Part shown: positions 45,819 through 58,499 of the stretch, in pieces
Numbering within the stretch: position 1 is the first letter of the stretch
Layout of the letters: each line of letters starts with the position of its first letter
Assembly: GCA_029532415.1 (NCBI GenBank)
Contig: JAQOTA010000049.1
Span: 558,001-622,000, forward strand
Origin: Marasmius tenuissimus
Taxonomy: Eukaryota; Basidiomycota; Agaricomycetes; Agaricales; Marasmiaceae
DNA: 64,000 bases
Reading direction: 5' to 3'
Translations under genes and position numbers: made by a program
The notes under the pieces: generated by a model
What the model was told of the DNA's origin: nothing
The model's database searches: none
What the model saw: the letters and a program-made list of their open reading frames with translations, nothing else

Positions 45819-47318
45819 TCAAGGCCTGCCATTCCGAGCCACGACCCCCGCACAGGCGATTCGAAGTTCTTCTAAGCCTCGAGACAAGCCAAACGATCGC
45901 TCGGTAAGTCGAAATGAGGTCAGATTATTGTTGTGCGAATAGGTCGCGTCCGAGTCCTCCACGACGTGAATTGACAGACGCGTGAGGACGATTATCAATG
46001 TAGGTGCGATACCCTGTGATCAGTCACGTCAGTGGTTTTCAAGGAGAGCCCATAGATCGACTGACGGCGGCAAGAACGACCAGCGGGAACGTCTCAAACG
46101 GTGGATTTGGCATAAAGTTGAAAACACAGAGGTTTAGGATTGCAACGAGCGGATAGAGCATTCCGGATTCGAGGCTGGAGGAAAAGTCAGCCCCTAGCGA
46201 GTAAAAAAATCATGGATGCTCAACATGATTTTATTGATCGTCTTGAATGGTCTCGTCTTCGATGGGTTGAGAGTACGCGTGATCCACCATATTCGTCCAG
46301 CTTCAAGGAACGTTGAGATTGTTCATGTCCGAAAGCCATCATAGATCTAAGTTGCTCACCGGTTAGCAAGGTGAGGGCCAGATTAAAGGCCGCACTGATA
46401 GCAAGACCAGTCGTCACGAGGATTCGACTTTTGTTGAATAAGGCCCAATTTGGTTCGATCTCCGTGTCTCTACACCCTATCGCGAACACGACCGCGCCCA
46501 TGGCGCTAACGACTTGACTCTATTGTCAGCAGTGGAATGAGGAATAAAAATCGACCTAGATACCAGTGATAGCGCAGGAGAGAAAGACCAAAGGCACTGC
46601 GACGCGTTTCTTGGAACCCCATGTGACGTAGCATCTGTGAATCTGAACGTCCATCAGCTCACAGGAGCAATCACCGTAATGCCGTTCGACAGAGACTGAC
46701 GAGCATTGAATCTGCGACTGCACTATGCACGTTATTAGTGAGGGTTCCCGAGGTTTGGTGATGTGGCGTTGCATGTAACCTACTTTGCTAGAATTAACAA
46801 GATGGAGGAGAATATACTGAGGGTACAAGTTGAGCGCCAAACTAGGACTGGAGCCACAGTACGGCATCGCTCACTATCGGACATCTATGGTTTTATTGTG
46901 TTCAACCTCATCTATTCCCTGATGATTGTCGGCTTTGACAGACAGATATATTAGGCTCGACTGGTGTAGTTGGGACAATGTCTCCACAACGACCATGGAG
47001 GTCGATAGTGAGAAAAGGATGGAAGCCCAGGCCATGTAGACTTTGCGGCGATGTATTCCGCTTCGCTGGAGGACGTATACGCAGAGGCCGAACAGCAAAA
47101 CGTAGAAACCTAGATGTAAGGGGCGAGATTTAACACCAATTTCGATCTGTAAGTAATGGGATTGACCGTAAACGATGCACATCACCTATAACATGACGTC
47201 CGTGAGTGCGCATTCTGAGTAGCACTCAGACCATAATACTCACCATAATCGTGACTATGGGAAATACTATGACATACCCGACCTCGTCCGGGAGGGTGGT
47301 CGAATTCGACATAGACAT
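45819..47318 (-). CDS. Multi-pass membrane protein, subfamily A copy 6 (A6)
   Basis: Nine exons, ATG 47318 to TGA 45819, sum 960 nt (319 residues). Exon 1 is 75 nt because 18 nt (six codons, YSSLLE in A8) are deleted in frame ahead of VGYVIVFPIVTIM. Exon 2 is VMCIVYG, exon 3 starts GFYVLLFGLCVYVLQRSG, exon 4/5 gives AVADSMLIHRCYVTWG, exon 6 ends SAAFNLALTLLTG, exon 7 is AGRIWWITRTL, exon 8 LESGMLYPLVAILNL and exon 9 GIAPTLIIVLTRLSIHVVED. The tail ends ARNGRP. A second in-frame ATG is at 47312. TATAAAAG lies at 47367-47374 and CATGAAACA at 47403-47411. It is a near-twin of A8. Confidence 0.85.
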
Positions 47319-47366
47319 AGGAAAAGGGCGAAGAGGTATTTTGAGGTAGTGCTTAGCCCGCAATCA

Positions 47367-47374
47367 CTTTTATA
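47367..47374 (-). promoter_or_regulatory. Core promoter box of A6
   Basis: TATAAAAG on the minus strand, 49 bp before the start codon. Confidence 0.6.
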
Positions 47375-48261
47375 TCACAAGGCTTCTGCGCACTCTGATG
47401 AACATGAAACACCAATGTTCATCATTGAATCATTGATCACACGACTGAGGACAGGATTCGGTGAAAAAAGGTTCATCCGGATCCATGGCGGTTGCTCGCT
47501 AGAAATAGAGAAAGGGCAAGAGCCCGCAATAGCTCTCTCGATCTCTAAAACCGCATGGCCATGGGTTTAAGGCCCATCCGAGTTTCTCCACCTTGATTAG
47601 CAGGCATCCGCCTTCGTTCAAGAAACCTGCAAATTGTTCATTTTTATCAGAGGTAAAATCACGGTCTGTGCCTTACGAATGCAGCACAGCTCAAGATGGA
47701 GCCGCGGTCTTCAGATATATTGCCAGATAAACAGCATTAAGCCGGCAAAAGATCTCCGTCGTCGAGACCGTGATCATGATGGCTCGGTCACCGTCCAAGA
47801 AGGTTCGGGGTTTACCGGTGGAGCATACGCTGGTGGGAAACCGTTTTCCCACACGCTTCTGATCCGTTGGCAAAGCCCAGCCAGCACGTATTGAGTGAGC
47901 ACACTCGTTAGGAGCTTCCGTACTTACACGATACAATCCGAGTGCTGTGAAGTGATAGATATTCTAAGAATCTCATATTTGACACGCATCCTCTCAGTAT
48001 TATCGAAAGAGTCGCCACACTTTGGGGTTACCCTGGTGGGCGTGGACACGAAGCTCAGAACAAAGCTTTAGCTTTGAATACCGTGGCTCCTCAAAGCATC
48101 CGTTATCGAGGATCTTGCCGACATGAATCAAGGTCAAATGATTCACTCTTAACAGAATCGGATCGGTCAAGTGTTCGTATTATCGAACGGACGTAGTGTA
48201 TTTATATAGAGACGTGACAATCCTTCAATCAGGAGTTCGAACAATAAAATTAAGACGCCTA

Positions 48262-49774
48262 TTACACCCCATCTGCCTGAACTCCAAAATTTGTGGTGCT
48301 ACGGTCGGGCACATGGAAACTCATTTGGGAGTACGTGGGTATGTCCTCGACGGTCGGCATGGAGCTCATACCCAAACGCGCACGGACAATGATCAAAGTA
48401 GGTGCGATGCCCTAGATTGGCAACTGTGTGTAAGGAATTGGTTGGATCGAGAAGAATTACTACACACAGCGGCTAGTATCAGGAGCGGAGACGAGTCAAA
48501 GGGAGATTGAGGGCTGCCATTGACGATAGCCAGGTGCGCGACTATTGTGAACGGATAGATCATTCCTGATTCAAGGCTGTCGCAGAAATGGATCAGTTGA
48601 ACTTTTGGAGGAGATTCGGGAAGGCCAAGTACGAACATGATTCTGAGGACCGACCGATACCTCTCCGTGTAAGTTGATTGACCCCCCGCGGACTTCGTGG
48701 AGCGAATCCCTATCCACCAGAGTCGCCCGGCTTCAATAAATATGTAAAATTGAACAGGGCAATCGGATTGGCGTAGCAGCCTACCCACCAGTCAAACATG
48801 TTAGGACCACGTTGAAAGCACCGCTGGCAACCAATGCACTAGCGGAGATTGCATCGCCTTCCGATACCAGGCGACTCTGATCAGATTTTGCAGTGAAATA
48901 GCCCAGAGCAGTTATAGTCGCTCCGGTGAGTAGGGTCACTAAAAGTCGTCACTGTGAGTTCTCATCCGGTCGTAAACGTTCGAAATAAAATCCGGTATAA
49001 TCCAGTATGCGCACTATTGGCGAGGAAGCATGCAGCCACCAACAAAGCTAACATTCGTTTGTGATTCCAGATGAGATAGCATCTGTGTATCTGGTTTTAC
49101 AAGCATTTAATGACCGGTACCAATTAAAAGGGCTACAATTAAACAGCACTCACGAGTATGCAGTCTGCGAGGACGCTATTATTCCAACAGGAAGTAAGGG
49201 AATGCACGGGCTGTGTCTGAACCATACGCACTGGGAAGCGAAAAAGATGAACATTAATAGTATACTGGGAAACAGGATGAGCGCTCGCGATGAATATAGC
49301 GCTCACGAAGCAGTGTTTTTTAGTGTATCATACCAAAGATATTGATTTGAATCCGAATAGTCTTGGGCCTTGACGGCGGCAAAGGACGCCATTGAACGGT
49401 GAAACACTCTTATCGTCTCCACGACCATTGCGCTCGAGGCCGTAGAAAACATGAGGATCGTCCAAATTACATAGAGCTTTTGGTGGTGGAAGACTGGCCC
49501 ACGACGCAAGATGTAAATGCATAGCCCGAACAACAGGGCGTATGTGCCTGGCCAGACCTCGAGTTTCAGTTCCAGTGGTTCTCATATAACGCTGGGGAGA
49601 AAACTGACCGTAAACAAAGTAAATTATCTGATTCAGGTAAAACTATCTGGTTACTCAGATTTTCATAGAGTGACTTGGATTAAGGCTTACCAAAAGCGTA
49701 ACTTGTGGGTATACAATGACTTGGCCGGCTTCGAGGAGGGGCAAATACTTGCTGGGCATTGAATCAGTCGCCAT
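48262..49774 (-). CDS. Multi-pass membrane protein, subfamily C copy 4 (C4)
   Basis: Nine exons, ATG 49774 to TAA 48262, sum 942 nt (313 residues). Landmarks are VIVYPQVTLL, exon 2 IIYFVYG, GTYALLFGLCIYILRRGPVF, VLADCILIHRCYLIW over the 22-nt exon 4 and exon 5, SGAFNVVLTCLTG, AGRLWWIGIRSTK, LESGMIYPFTIVAHLAI and GIAPTLIIVRARLGMSSMPT. Exon 6 is 3 nt shorter than in C3. The exon 5 donor is GTGCGC after AATA. An AT-rich box (TATATAATTG complement) lies about 45 bp before the ATG (49817-49826). Together with A6 it forms one A-C pair. Confidence 0.83.
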
Positions 49775-49829
49775 GATTTGGGGAATGAGTCTGTGTTTAC
49801 TCGTCTGCCCCTTTCAATTATATATGCGT

Positions 49830-50999
49830 TCCTTTTGCTATAGATTCAGTATCAAGCAAAACTTGATCCGAATGTCAAGCAAGTAACGGACATTGATGAG
49901 ATATGTATCGTCGCACTCAGCGGAGATCGTCAAGATTAAGTATCGGTGCCATCTCGCACATTCTTCAAGCGTTAGGAACAAGGCCCCGCACCGATCTAGT
50001 CTCTTGAAGAACAGACGCTATATTTGACGAGTGTAGACTATCGATTGTCACTGTATACTTTATGTCATGAAGAGTCAACGTGACTGCATTTTAAAGAATC
50101 CTTCCTGCGGTCAATTCCGGAGGGCTTATCGCCGACGATATGCTTTCTGCATTCCTTATATCCCATCATTATTACCTGGCTTCTGTTGAAGTTGTCCATC
50201 AGCCAGTGGGGCGGTTACGTGTCGGATTGGGCAGTACCCATCGTCTGCTCACAAAGTCTCTGATTCTCAGACCTGTTCTCAGAGTTGTTACTTTTGAGTG
50301 CCCGCAGCCAGAGAAGAAACGGGGAGGACTGATGTCCTCGTATTCTGTAATATCACGGTGTTTTCCCTTGAATTTATCTAGCTATCCCGTTATCACAGCC
50401 TTGTAATTGAGATCTGTCCCGAACCCGTCCCGAGCCCAACCCTACCTCAAAAATCTTTGTGGTTATTGCTCGATCAAGTCGGATCAACTGTGCTGGAGCG
50501 TGTTGTACCCGTTCGTAGTCTATGAAATCAGTCAATGAAATCTTCAAGACGATGCTCAAACGTTGCGATCGATGAATAAAATCAATGAACGTATACGGCG
50601 GGTTTCGCTCATTCAGTAGATGTTTTTCGGGTGAGGGCGAGGTGTGTTCGAGGGTGGTTGTACCAGGGGCTTTGGAGGTATTTGATGGGGCTTTGAAGAT
50701 GTTTGATGTGGATTGCGAGATGTTTAGGTAAATTCAGAGGTGTTCGAGGCGAGTTCTGAGAATTTCGAAGAGGGTTTGCTGCGCTTTGCTCCCTTACCCT
50801 CTCTCGCCACCCTCCTTGATTCTTTTCCCCTAAGTATATATCTCATCTTCCCAAGTTGTGCCGTCCTTTTCGCAAAGGGGTGTAACACCAATTAATACTA
50901 TCGAACCTACAACGAGTCAGAAAGAGGCAGAACTAGTCCAAACCAAGTGAGAACGCCAGCCCAATGGGGCGTCAAAGTTTATACCGTGAGCGTGAGGTC
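49830..50999. other. Intergenic region upstream of C4
   Basis: No gene is recognised. A purine-biased stretch with repeated GAGGTGTTCGAGG-like units lies at about 50600-50770. The 3' flank of the A7 relic begins near 50940. Confidence 0.35.
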
Positions 51000-51979
51000 G
51001 CGTTCTCTGTCATTCTGAGCCACGACCTTGTTGCCACCTCTCGCGGAAGAAACATAGTGTCCTCTCGACCCTCGGAACAAACCAAACAATCGTTCAGTCA
51101 GCCAGAATGAGGCCAGATTGTTGTTGCGGGAATAGTTCACGTCCGAGTCCTCCACAATGTGAATTGCCAGCAGCCAGACGCGTGAGAACGGTGATCAGTG
51201 TGGGTGCGATACCCTGGGATTGAACGCGTCAGCAAACAGGTATTTCAGGAAGTCTCGCCGATCGACGAACGGCGGAAAGAACGACCGGCGGCAGTGTCTG
51301 GAAAGGTGGATTTCGAAAGCTGGTGACACTGAGATGTAAGATCATCACGAGCGGATAGAGCATCCCGGATTCGAGGGCTGGAGAAAGGGAGAAAGTCAAC
51401 CCCTGTTGAGTACAGAGATTATCAATAGGATGGAGCACAACATGCTGAGAACAAGAGTCAAGCATCAGACTAGGCCTGAACCACGATACGGCATCCTCAC
51501 TATCGGACCAGCCTTAATTTGTCGTTTCCGGCGTAAAGATTTTGTAGGTCCTGGTAATCTTGGTCCTTGGCGAGCACATACCTCACACTTGACTGATGCA
51601 GTTCGTACATTGTCTCCACAACAACCACTGCGAAGGTTGATGACAAGAGGAGACACGAGGTCGAGGTTATGTATAGTTTGCGATGATGCAGCACGCCTCG
51701 TCGGAGAACGTATACGCATAGACCAAAGAGTAGAACATAGAAACCTGAGTGGAGAGGCCGATGTTCGATGCTGATTCCGATCCCTCGGTATAAAGACTAA
51801 CTATAAATAATGCATGTCACCTATGATATGTTGTGGCTCGTAAGTAAGCAAGCTGGGTAGCACTAAAGCCATAGGACCGACCATGACCGTAACTATTGGA
51901 TACGTTATGACTTCCGCCACCCGAGGGAGTAGTTGATCTCCATCCGGGGGAGTCTGGCGGCGGAATTCGACGTAGACAT
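51000..51979 (-). pseudogene. Subfamily A copy 7 (A7), pseudogene lacking exons 4-7
   Basis: Exon 1 (ATG 51979) is frame-shifted before VITYPIVTVM. Exon 2 is VTCIIY with a changed last base. Exon 3 is intact (FYVLLFGLCVYVLRRGVL to LRLVR). After about 125 bp the sequence passes directly to exon 8 (LESGMLYPLVMILHLSV), so exons 4-7 are deleted. Exon 9 (GIAPTLITVLTRLA) carries a 7-bp tandem duplication (TGCTGGC) that shifts the frame. The promoter boxes are still present (52027-52034, 52061-52069). Confidence 0.85.
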
Positions 51980-52026
51980 GGGAATAGGGCTAGTGGAGTC
52001 TCGAAGTAGCGCTCAGTCGGTACAAA

Positions 52027-52034
52027 CTTTTGTA
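52027..52034 (-). promoter_or_regulatory. Core promoter box of the A7 pseudogene
   Basis: TACAAAAG on the minus strand, 48 bp before the former start codon. Confidence 0.45.
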
Positions 52035-52069
52035 AGAGGCCTATAAGCTTTCTTGATGGGCATGAAACA

Positions 52070-52679
52070 CCGATCTTCACCATGATCACAGAACCGAGGA
52101 TGGGACTAGGTGAAGAAAGCTTCGCTCGAGTCTATGGAAATTCCTCTGCCGGGATTTGGAGGGGATAGTCGCTCATTACTTCCAGAATCACATAGGTCCG
52201 CGACGCTTTCGAGCTTCTCCAGATTGGTACAGCAGATTCCTTCCAGCTTCATCCAAGAAACCCGTAAGTCCGAGTCGTTCATTTTTAGTAGAGGTAAAAA
52301 TATGGCACGTACCCTGAGAATGCGGTACAGTTGGATGGCCCCCACGATCATCGCTTTATTCAGAAGATAGCACAAGGGTCGTCAGTTAAGAGTGATGCCG
52401 TCGTCGAGATTGGCAAGTGTTGTCTAGTGTCTGCATAAGTACCGAGACCGTGGTAATTGGGTCCAAGGACGTTCGGGTTTTGCCGGCGTGGCATGCACTA
52501 TTTTTCCCGCGCTTCTCGCTACTTGGTGGCAAATCAGCTTCGGCAGCCAGTGTGTATACGAGCAAGCAGGCACACCCCACTGGAGCTTCTGTGCTCTCTA
52601 AATGAGTGATATACTACCTGTGCAACCTATTATCACCGAAAGCCACACTCAGGCCATTAACAGCACATGAGAGACTAAC
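52070..52679. other. Intergenic region upstream of A7
   Basis: It has an instance of the recurrent module at 52449-52510. The stretch 52220-52300 resembles DNA at 47585-47660 and 63830-63905 upstream of A6 and A8, so conserved upstream sequence extends several hundred bp. Confidence 0.45.
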
Positions 52680-53345
52680 CAAAGGCACTGCGACGTGTCT
52701 CTTGTAGCCCATACAACGTAGCATCCGTGAATTTGTGTCGTCCTTTGTCAGCCCGGCGATCACAATGCCATTCGAACGAGCAGAATGACGAACACTGAAT
52801 CTGCGACCACATTGTGTACGCAATCAATGATGCCCCACGGAAATCTGGGGGATGGTGTTGGGTGCAGCTTACATTTCTAAACTGGATAGGATGAAGTTTA
52901 ATGCGCTAAGGGGGTGTGAGTTGAGTGTCTCGGAGCTCCGACTTCAGCTCTGATAAGGTGTCGCTTACGGTAGAGCAATCCTTATTCTGTCGTGTCCGAC
53001 CTCGGAATCTTGTAGACTCCAATAATCGCGATTCTTGATGGACAGATATATGTAGTGCGAGTATTTTTTCTACAGCGACATTGGTGTTGAATAGCAGGAA
53101 AAGGATCGAAGACCAGATTACATAGAGTTTGCAGCGATACATTTCACTTCGTGGAAGAACGTGTACACATAGACCGAAGAGTAGAACATAGAAGCCTGAG
53201 TGTAGAGAACGCGATTTCTTGAGGATGGTATCACTCTTTGAGTATCAGACTGACCATAAACGATGCAAGTCGCCTATAATACGTCGTAAGTACTCATTCC
53301 AAGCAGGACCTCGACCATGATGGATGAGACTGACCATGACCATGG
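52680..53345 (-). pseudogene. Subfamily A copy 9 (A9), truncated pseudogene
   Basis: Exon 2 (ATCIVYG), exon 3 (GFYVLLFGLCVHVLPRSEM, with a frameshift after LALHIS), an exon 4-like VVADSVF and exon 5 (IHGCYVVWATRDTSQ-like) can be read. Exons 6-9 are absent and exon 1 is cut off near 53340, where the right copy of the large duplication begins soon after. Confidence 0.75.
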
Positions 53346-54130
53346 CTATGAGAACGTCAGCCGTTGTTCTGCTGGTGGGTGAGAGCTGGGGTGAGACCGC
53401 TCTCAACTGGCGGCATCCTGTGTCACTTCTGTGGCCTTTGGAAGTTTTGGTACTCAGGAAGGGGGCGATGTGGTCGAAGAAGTGGGAGGAGGCAACACTA
53501 CTCTAAATATAGCATTTACGTACCAAAATCTCTTCCAAAACACCGCGAGCTTCTTCAAACTCTCCTTAGATATCTCCGAATCCACCTCTATCCACCCTCA
53601 AGCCCGCCTCGACCTCCCCCCGAAGACGCCGATCTCGCCATGCATTTTCCAAAGGGCTGTAAGAGTGAGTGGACTACATTAAAGCGGGTACATGTCGTGG
53701 AGACAAGTTGAAGTGGTCAAGAATGGAGATGTATTGTCGGAGAACTTCGGCAGGCCACTCCCATTTACGGGAATTCTCCGGCTGATTCAGGCCTTTTTTC
53801 ATCCATGCATTACTTCCTCGGTGCGACTGAGGATTTTGAGCGCCACCACGGTAATGTAGTGCCCAAAACCAAGACCGCACCCCATAGCCATGCTACATCC
53901 TCTTAATGATAATTTGTGACCGTCCACAATGTTGAACGAGAAGGCTTGAGGTGAAACTCGATGGGAGGGCTAATAATCAATTTTACAACACATTAAACAT
54001 CAAAGAATGCTGCAAAATCAGAGCAAGATTAAAGTGAAAATATTCTAAACCTAGTAAAATGCAGGAGCTATAACACCGTTTGTACTCCATACTCCGTGTC
54101 GTGACGGTATACACATCGCCAGGTGATCAC

Positions 54131-55658
54131 TTATACCGCTCGGTCTGAAGGTTCTCTGCTATCAAGGACCCCGGCCTTCGTGCCATCTCTCGCGCTGGGA
54201 GCCTGAGGTTCTCCCAAGCACCGAGACAAGCCAAAAGATCGCTCGGTCAGTCGAAAAGAGGTAAGATTGTTGTTGCGTGAATAGGTCGCGTCTGAATCCT
54301 CCACAACGTGGATTGCCAGATGCGTGAGGACAATGATCAGTGGAGGCGTCATTCCCTGCATCTAAATGTCAATAAGCAGTTAACTAGGAAGGTTCATAGC
54401 TCGACGAACGGCGGCAAGAACGAGAAGCGGTAACGTATCGAGTAGTGGATCCGGGTCGGAGTTGACGACAGCAAGATGTACGATCATAACTAGCGGATAG
54501 AGCATTCCAGATTCAAGGCTGGAAGAGGGTAAGCGTCGAGTCGAAAGAAGATATTGTGGATGATTAACATAATTCTGTTGATAGTCCTGATCATTCGCGT
54601 CTTCGATGGATTGAGAGGACGCGTCATCCACCATATTCGCCCGGCTTGGAGAAGTGTTTGAGCTATACTTATCACGGCATCACAGTGTTGTGACTTACCC
54701 GTTAGCAAGGTCAGAGCCAGATTGAAGGACGTACTAATGACGAGACTAGTCGCCCCAATACCGTCTCCTCTATTTTCCCAGGCCTGATTTGCTTCGATAG
54801 TCAAGTCCCTGTACCCAATAAAAACCATGACAACGCCAGTCGTGTTAACGACTTGTGTCATGACTCAGTATTGAACAGAAGGAAGGAGTCGGTTTAGATA
54901 CCACTAATGGCGACCGATATCATCATCAAAGGCACTACAACGCGTCTCTTAGATCCCCATACTACGTAGCATCTGTAGATCTAAGTCTTGGCTTCAGCGT
55001 CAAGCCGCCAATGCATCGTAATCGACGTAGTACTCACGAGCATGAAATCGACGACTATGCTGTGAGCATCGTTAACTGTGCTCCCATTGCTGATAGTCTT
55101 TTATTTCACCTACTTTGCAAGAATGTATAAGATCTGAATTGATGCACTAGAAGGGTATGGATGAGCATCGCGTATGCAATGTACCGAAAATGTGCTGCTC
55201 ACCTTAGAACTGGCCTGAGTCTTTCGTGCCCGAATAAGTACTCAAACAGACCCTGATAATCACGATTCTTGACGGAGAGATATTTTACACTCGACGAGTG
55301 CAGTACACGCATTGTCTCTATAATGACGGTGAAAGTCACCAGCATAAAAAGAATGGAAGTCGAGGCCATGTAAAGATTGCGTCGATGTATTTCACCTCGT
55401 CGGAGGACGTATACGCATAAACCAAAGAGTAGAACGTAGAAACCTAGTTGAAGTGAGCGAGGTTTAATGCTAGTTCAAACCTGTGAGTATCGAACTGACC
55501 ATAAACGATGCATATCACCTATAATACATCGTAAGCACGTTAAGCAAAACTGAAACCATGAGACCAACCAGAACCGTGACTATTGGAAATGCCACGACTT
55601 GCCTGACTTCGAGGAGCGGCAGGCGTTCATCAAGGGAGGTGATATTTAACGTTGACAT
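54131..55658 (-). CDS. Multi-pass membrane protein, subfamily A copy 5 (A5)
   Basis: Nine exons, ATG 55658 to TAA 54131, sum 1011 nt (336 residues). Landmarks are VVAFPIVTVL, GFYVLLFGLCVYVLRRGE, IVVDFMLIYRCYVVWG, exon 6 with IGYRDLTIEANQAW and ISTSFNLALTLLTG, AGRIWWMTRPL, LESGMLYPLVMIVHLAV and GMTPPLIIVLTHLAIHVVED. The tail is like A4 but four codons shorter, ending DRAV. All junctions are in frame. The core box TACAAAAG is at 55706-55713 and CATGAAACA at 55751-55759. It is the duplicate of A4. Confidence 0.87.
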
Positions 55659-55705
55659 AGGAAGGTCGTCGAGTGAAGGCTGGAGATGGTCGGCACATCC
55701 ATACA

Positions 55706-55713
55706 CTTTTGTA
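55706..55713 (-). promoter_or_regulatory. Core promoter box of A5
   Basis: TACAAAAG on the minus strand, 48 bp before the start codon; its duplicate upstream of A4 reads TATAAAAG. Confidence 0.55.
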
Positions 55714-56270
55714 CGATTTCACGCTCGAGATGTCTACGTCCCCTCGCGCTCATGAAACACCAACCTAGATCTTCATTTATCTTGAGAAACACGCGGGTTC
55801 CCATCATAGTACATTCTTGAAGCCATTTGTAGCTATAGGATCTTCCCAACGATACTCCAAGCTGTTCAATCTTGATGCTAATCGAGATACTCGTAACTTC
55901 TGTTCTTTCAACTTCTTTGTAGTCGGGGCTGAGATGGAGTCCTAGTTCGTGTCCCGAGAATACAGTACAGGCAATTGAATTGTGGATCATCAGAGAGAGT
56001 GCCGCATGAAGCTAACAGAACTATTTTTGTCGAGAATGGAGCTCGTCGAAGGCGTTGTTCACTGCGATTGTGATCATGATGGTTGGGTCGAAGGTTTATC
56101 GGCGGGGCATTCGCCGGTACTATGTCCTAAACTGGAAATTACTCACGTTTCGCAAGTGACTCGCAAGTGACTCACGAGCGGTTAGCTGGGCTGGGACAAA
56201 TCAACTCGATTCCTCATCGGAAGCTTGCTAGATATCAGCGAAGAGCCTCTAAGCTCTAGTTCTCATACAC

Positions 56271-57712
56271 CTAGACCACAGAAGTGATTCTACTACGATT
56301 GGGTTGGCGAAAATGAATCTGAGAGTGCGAGCGTGATACGTCTTCGACGGCCGGCTTGTAGCTCATGCCCAAACCCGCACGAAGAATAATCAAAGTCGGT
56401 GCGATTCCCTATATCATTAACACGGTAAAAACCCAGTCAAGTGAAGATTGCTTGTACGTACAGCTGCCAATGTGAGGAGCGGAAATGTGTCGAAGGGAAC
56501 CTGATTAATGGAGAAAGCGGTAAAAATGGCCAAATGCAATACCATCACCAGTGGATAAATCATCCCGGATTCGAGGCTGTGGAGCTCCATCCGTCAGCAT
56601 AACTTGGCGAGCGACGATTGGTCTCCATTTACATGATTTTGAGGATCAAACAATACTTCTTTGAGGAGACTGGAGTCGATGCTTCCCTCAGCGGCCTTAG
56701 AGGGCGAATGGCGATCCACCAAATCCGTCCGGCTTTGGAGAAATCATCAGCACCATGGTGGTATGGCATGGTAAACTCGGTTCCCGACCAGTTAGACCCG
56801 TAAGAACTGTGTTAAAAAGTCCACTGGCAATCCCTGTGCCGCCGGAGAGACTCTGGCCAGTGAACTTCATGATCGCCCCAATAAGCAACGCCACTCAGAA
56901 ACGCAATGGAGTGAGCCAGAAAACGACATTCGAAGGCCTGTATAGATACCATTGGTGAGCAAGCATGCAATTCCCAGTATGATTTTCATTCGCTTGTTGG
57001 ACCATGCCATGTGGCACCTATGTATCTGTTTTACTGATGAGTTGGCTCACGTCAGAAGCACCACTCAAATTACTCACGAGCACCGAGTCTGCGATGGCAC
57101 TATCGTCCGAGAATCAATCGGGCACCTCGTGCTAGGTAACGTTTACGCTATACTCACTTGGCCACTGCATAGGCAAGAAGCTTTATCCCGCTAATGTTCA
57201 AAGTGAGCATGATACAAGGAAAGAGCGTGAGTGCTCACTCACTATGTTGCAGCTCTGAGAGTGTCGCGTTCAACATACTGAATGAGACCTGAATAATCTG
57301 TAGTCGTCACGGTGTCAAATTTCACGGTGGACTGCTGAAACATTGTTATGGTCTCCACGACAACCATGCTCGACGACAGACAGAACAAAACGATCGTCGA
57401 AACAAGATAAAACTCCTGGTGATGAAAGACTGGCCCATAGCGCAGGATGTAGACACATAACCCGAACAACAAGATGTATATTCCTGGCCGGCACCCGGGG
57501 AGGTAGTTTCAGCTTTTGAAAGTTCTGAGTTTCCCCGGGAAACCTACTGACCGTACAAAAGGTAAGTTGTCTAGATAAAATCGAATATTCTGCTCACTTC
57601 TCGTGCAATCAAGCGGTATGAAACTCACCAACAGGGTTACTTGAGGATAGACCACAACCTGACGAGTATCGATAAGAAGGAGATACTCGCTCGGGATCGC
57701 AGTAGCAGGCAT
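56271..57712 (-). CDS. Multi-pass membrane protein, subfamily C copy 2' (C2')
   Basis: Duplicate of C2. ATG 57712 to TAG 56271, sum 897 nt (298 residues). It keeps the normal CCACAG acceptor before exon 8 that C2 has lost. Landmarks are VVVYPQVTLL, exon 2 TTYLLYG, GIYILLFGLCVYILRYGPVF, AIADSVLIHRCHMAW, AGRIWWIAIRPLR, LESGMIYPLVMVLHLAI and GIAPTLIILRAGLGMSYKP. Exon 6 is only 105 nt, lacking 21 further nt in frame compared with C2, so the extracellular or cytosolic loop between two membrane segments is much reduced relative to C1 or C3 (153 nt). Whether this short form folds is uncertain. Intron 6 has the weak donor GTCGGG. Confidence 0.75.
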
Positions 57713-58499
57713 GATTCGGGGCATAACATACAATATCTGACCACCTTACGGAAGCTTTGATATGTAGGAGCTGCACTGCCGGACGCAGAATCAGAATCAG
57801 ATTATCACCCATGGGAGTTATGAATGAGATGAGATCGCAAGAAAGATCGGGTCCTCTTCGAGTTGAACTCGCATGGCTATTGAGCCCAAATTGAGCCAGA
57901 ACAACGATACTAGATGGAGACGACAGGGATGCATCATGGGGCTAATAGTAAAAGGACCGCTGTCGAGTCAAGAGGGCGTCGTTCATCGTGATAATTGGGC
58001 CCAAGAGATCCCGGCATAATTTGCCAGTACTGGTAAGATACCACTTTCTCACGCTTCTTACTAAGAGTGGCAACGCCAGTCCGTATTGAACAAGTACACC
58101 CCTCAGGAGCCTCCATGTTTGTACAGAGGATACAGGCAATAGACAGTCATGTCATACAATTGATGGGCATTAGATTGAATTATTGTCATTGAAAACGTGA
58201 AAGTCAAACTGCCGGATCAGAGCCTCTGGACTCCACCTCGAACGCGAAGCTCAGTGCAAAGCTCCTGCCATGATGTGTGACTCTTGCGGGCATGAACGGA
58301 ATCTATGTAATCAGAATCAAGACAGATTGAGTCGAATGTGGTGGGCCCACTACCTCCAATCAATCTCTGACGGGTACTAGTAGAGTGTTTCCGAATGTAT
58401 CAGAACATAGTATCAAATAAACGTCTATACAAAGACATTACAATCTTTCATGCGGAAGCTTGGACGATGAAATAGAAATACCTATTACATCCTGTCTGT

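Larger units (their letters stand above)
45679..47749. repeat. Segmental duplication, copy 1 (contains A6)
   Basis: It matches 61911-64000 at very high identity by eye, including A6/A8 and 400 bp upstream. The right copy runs off the window, so the true end is unknown. Confidence 0.8.
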
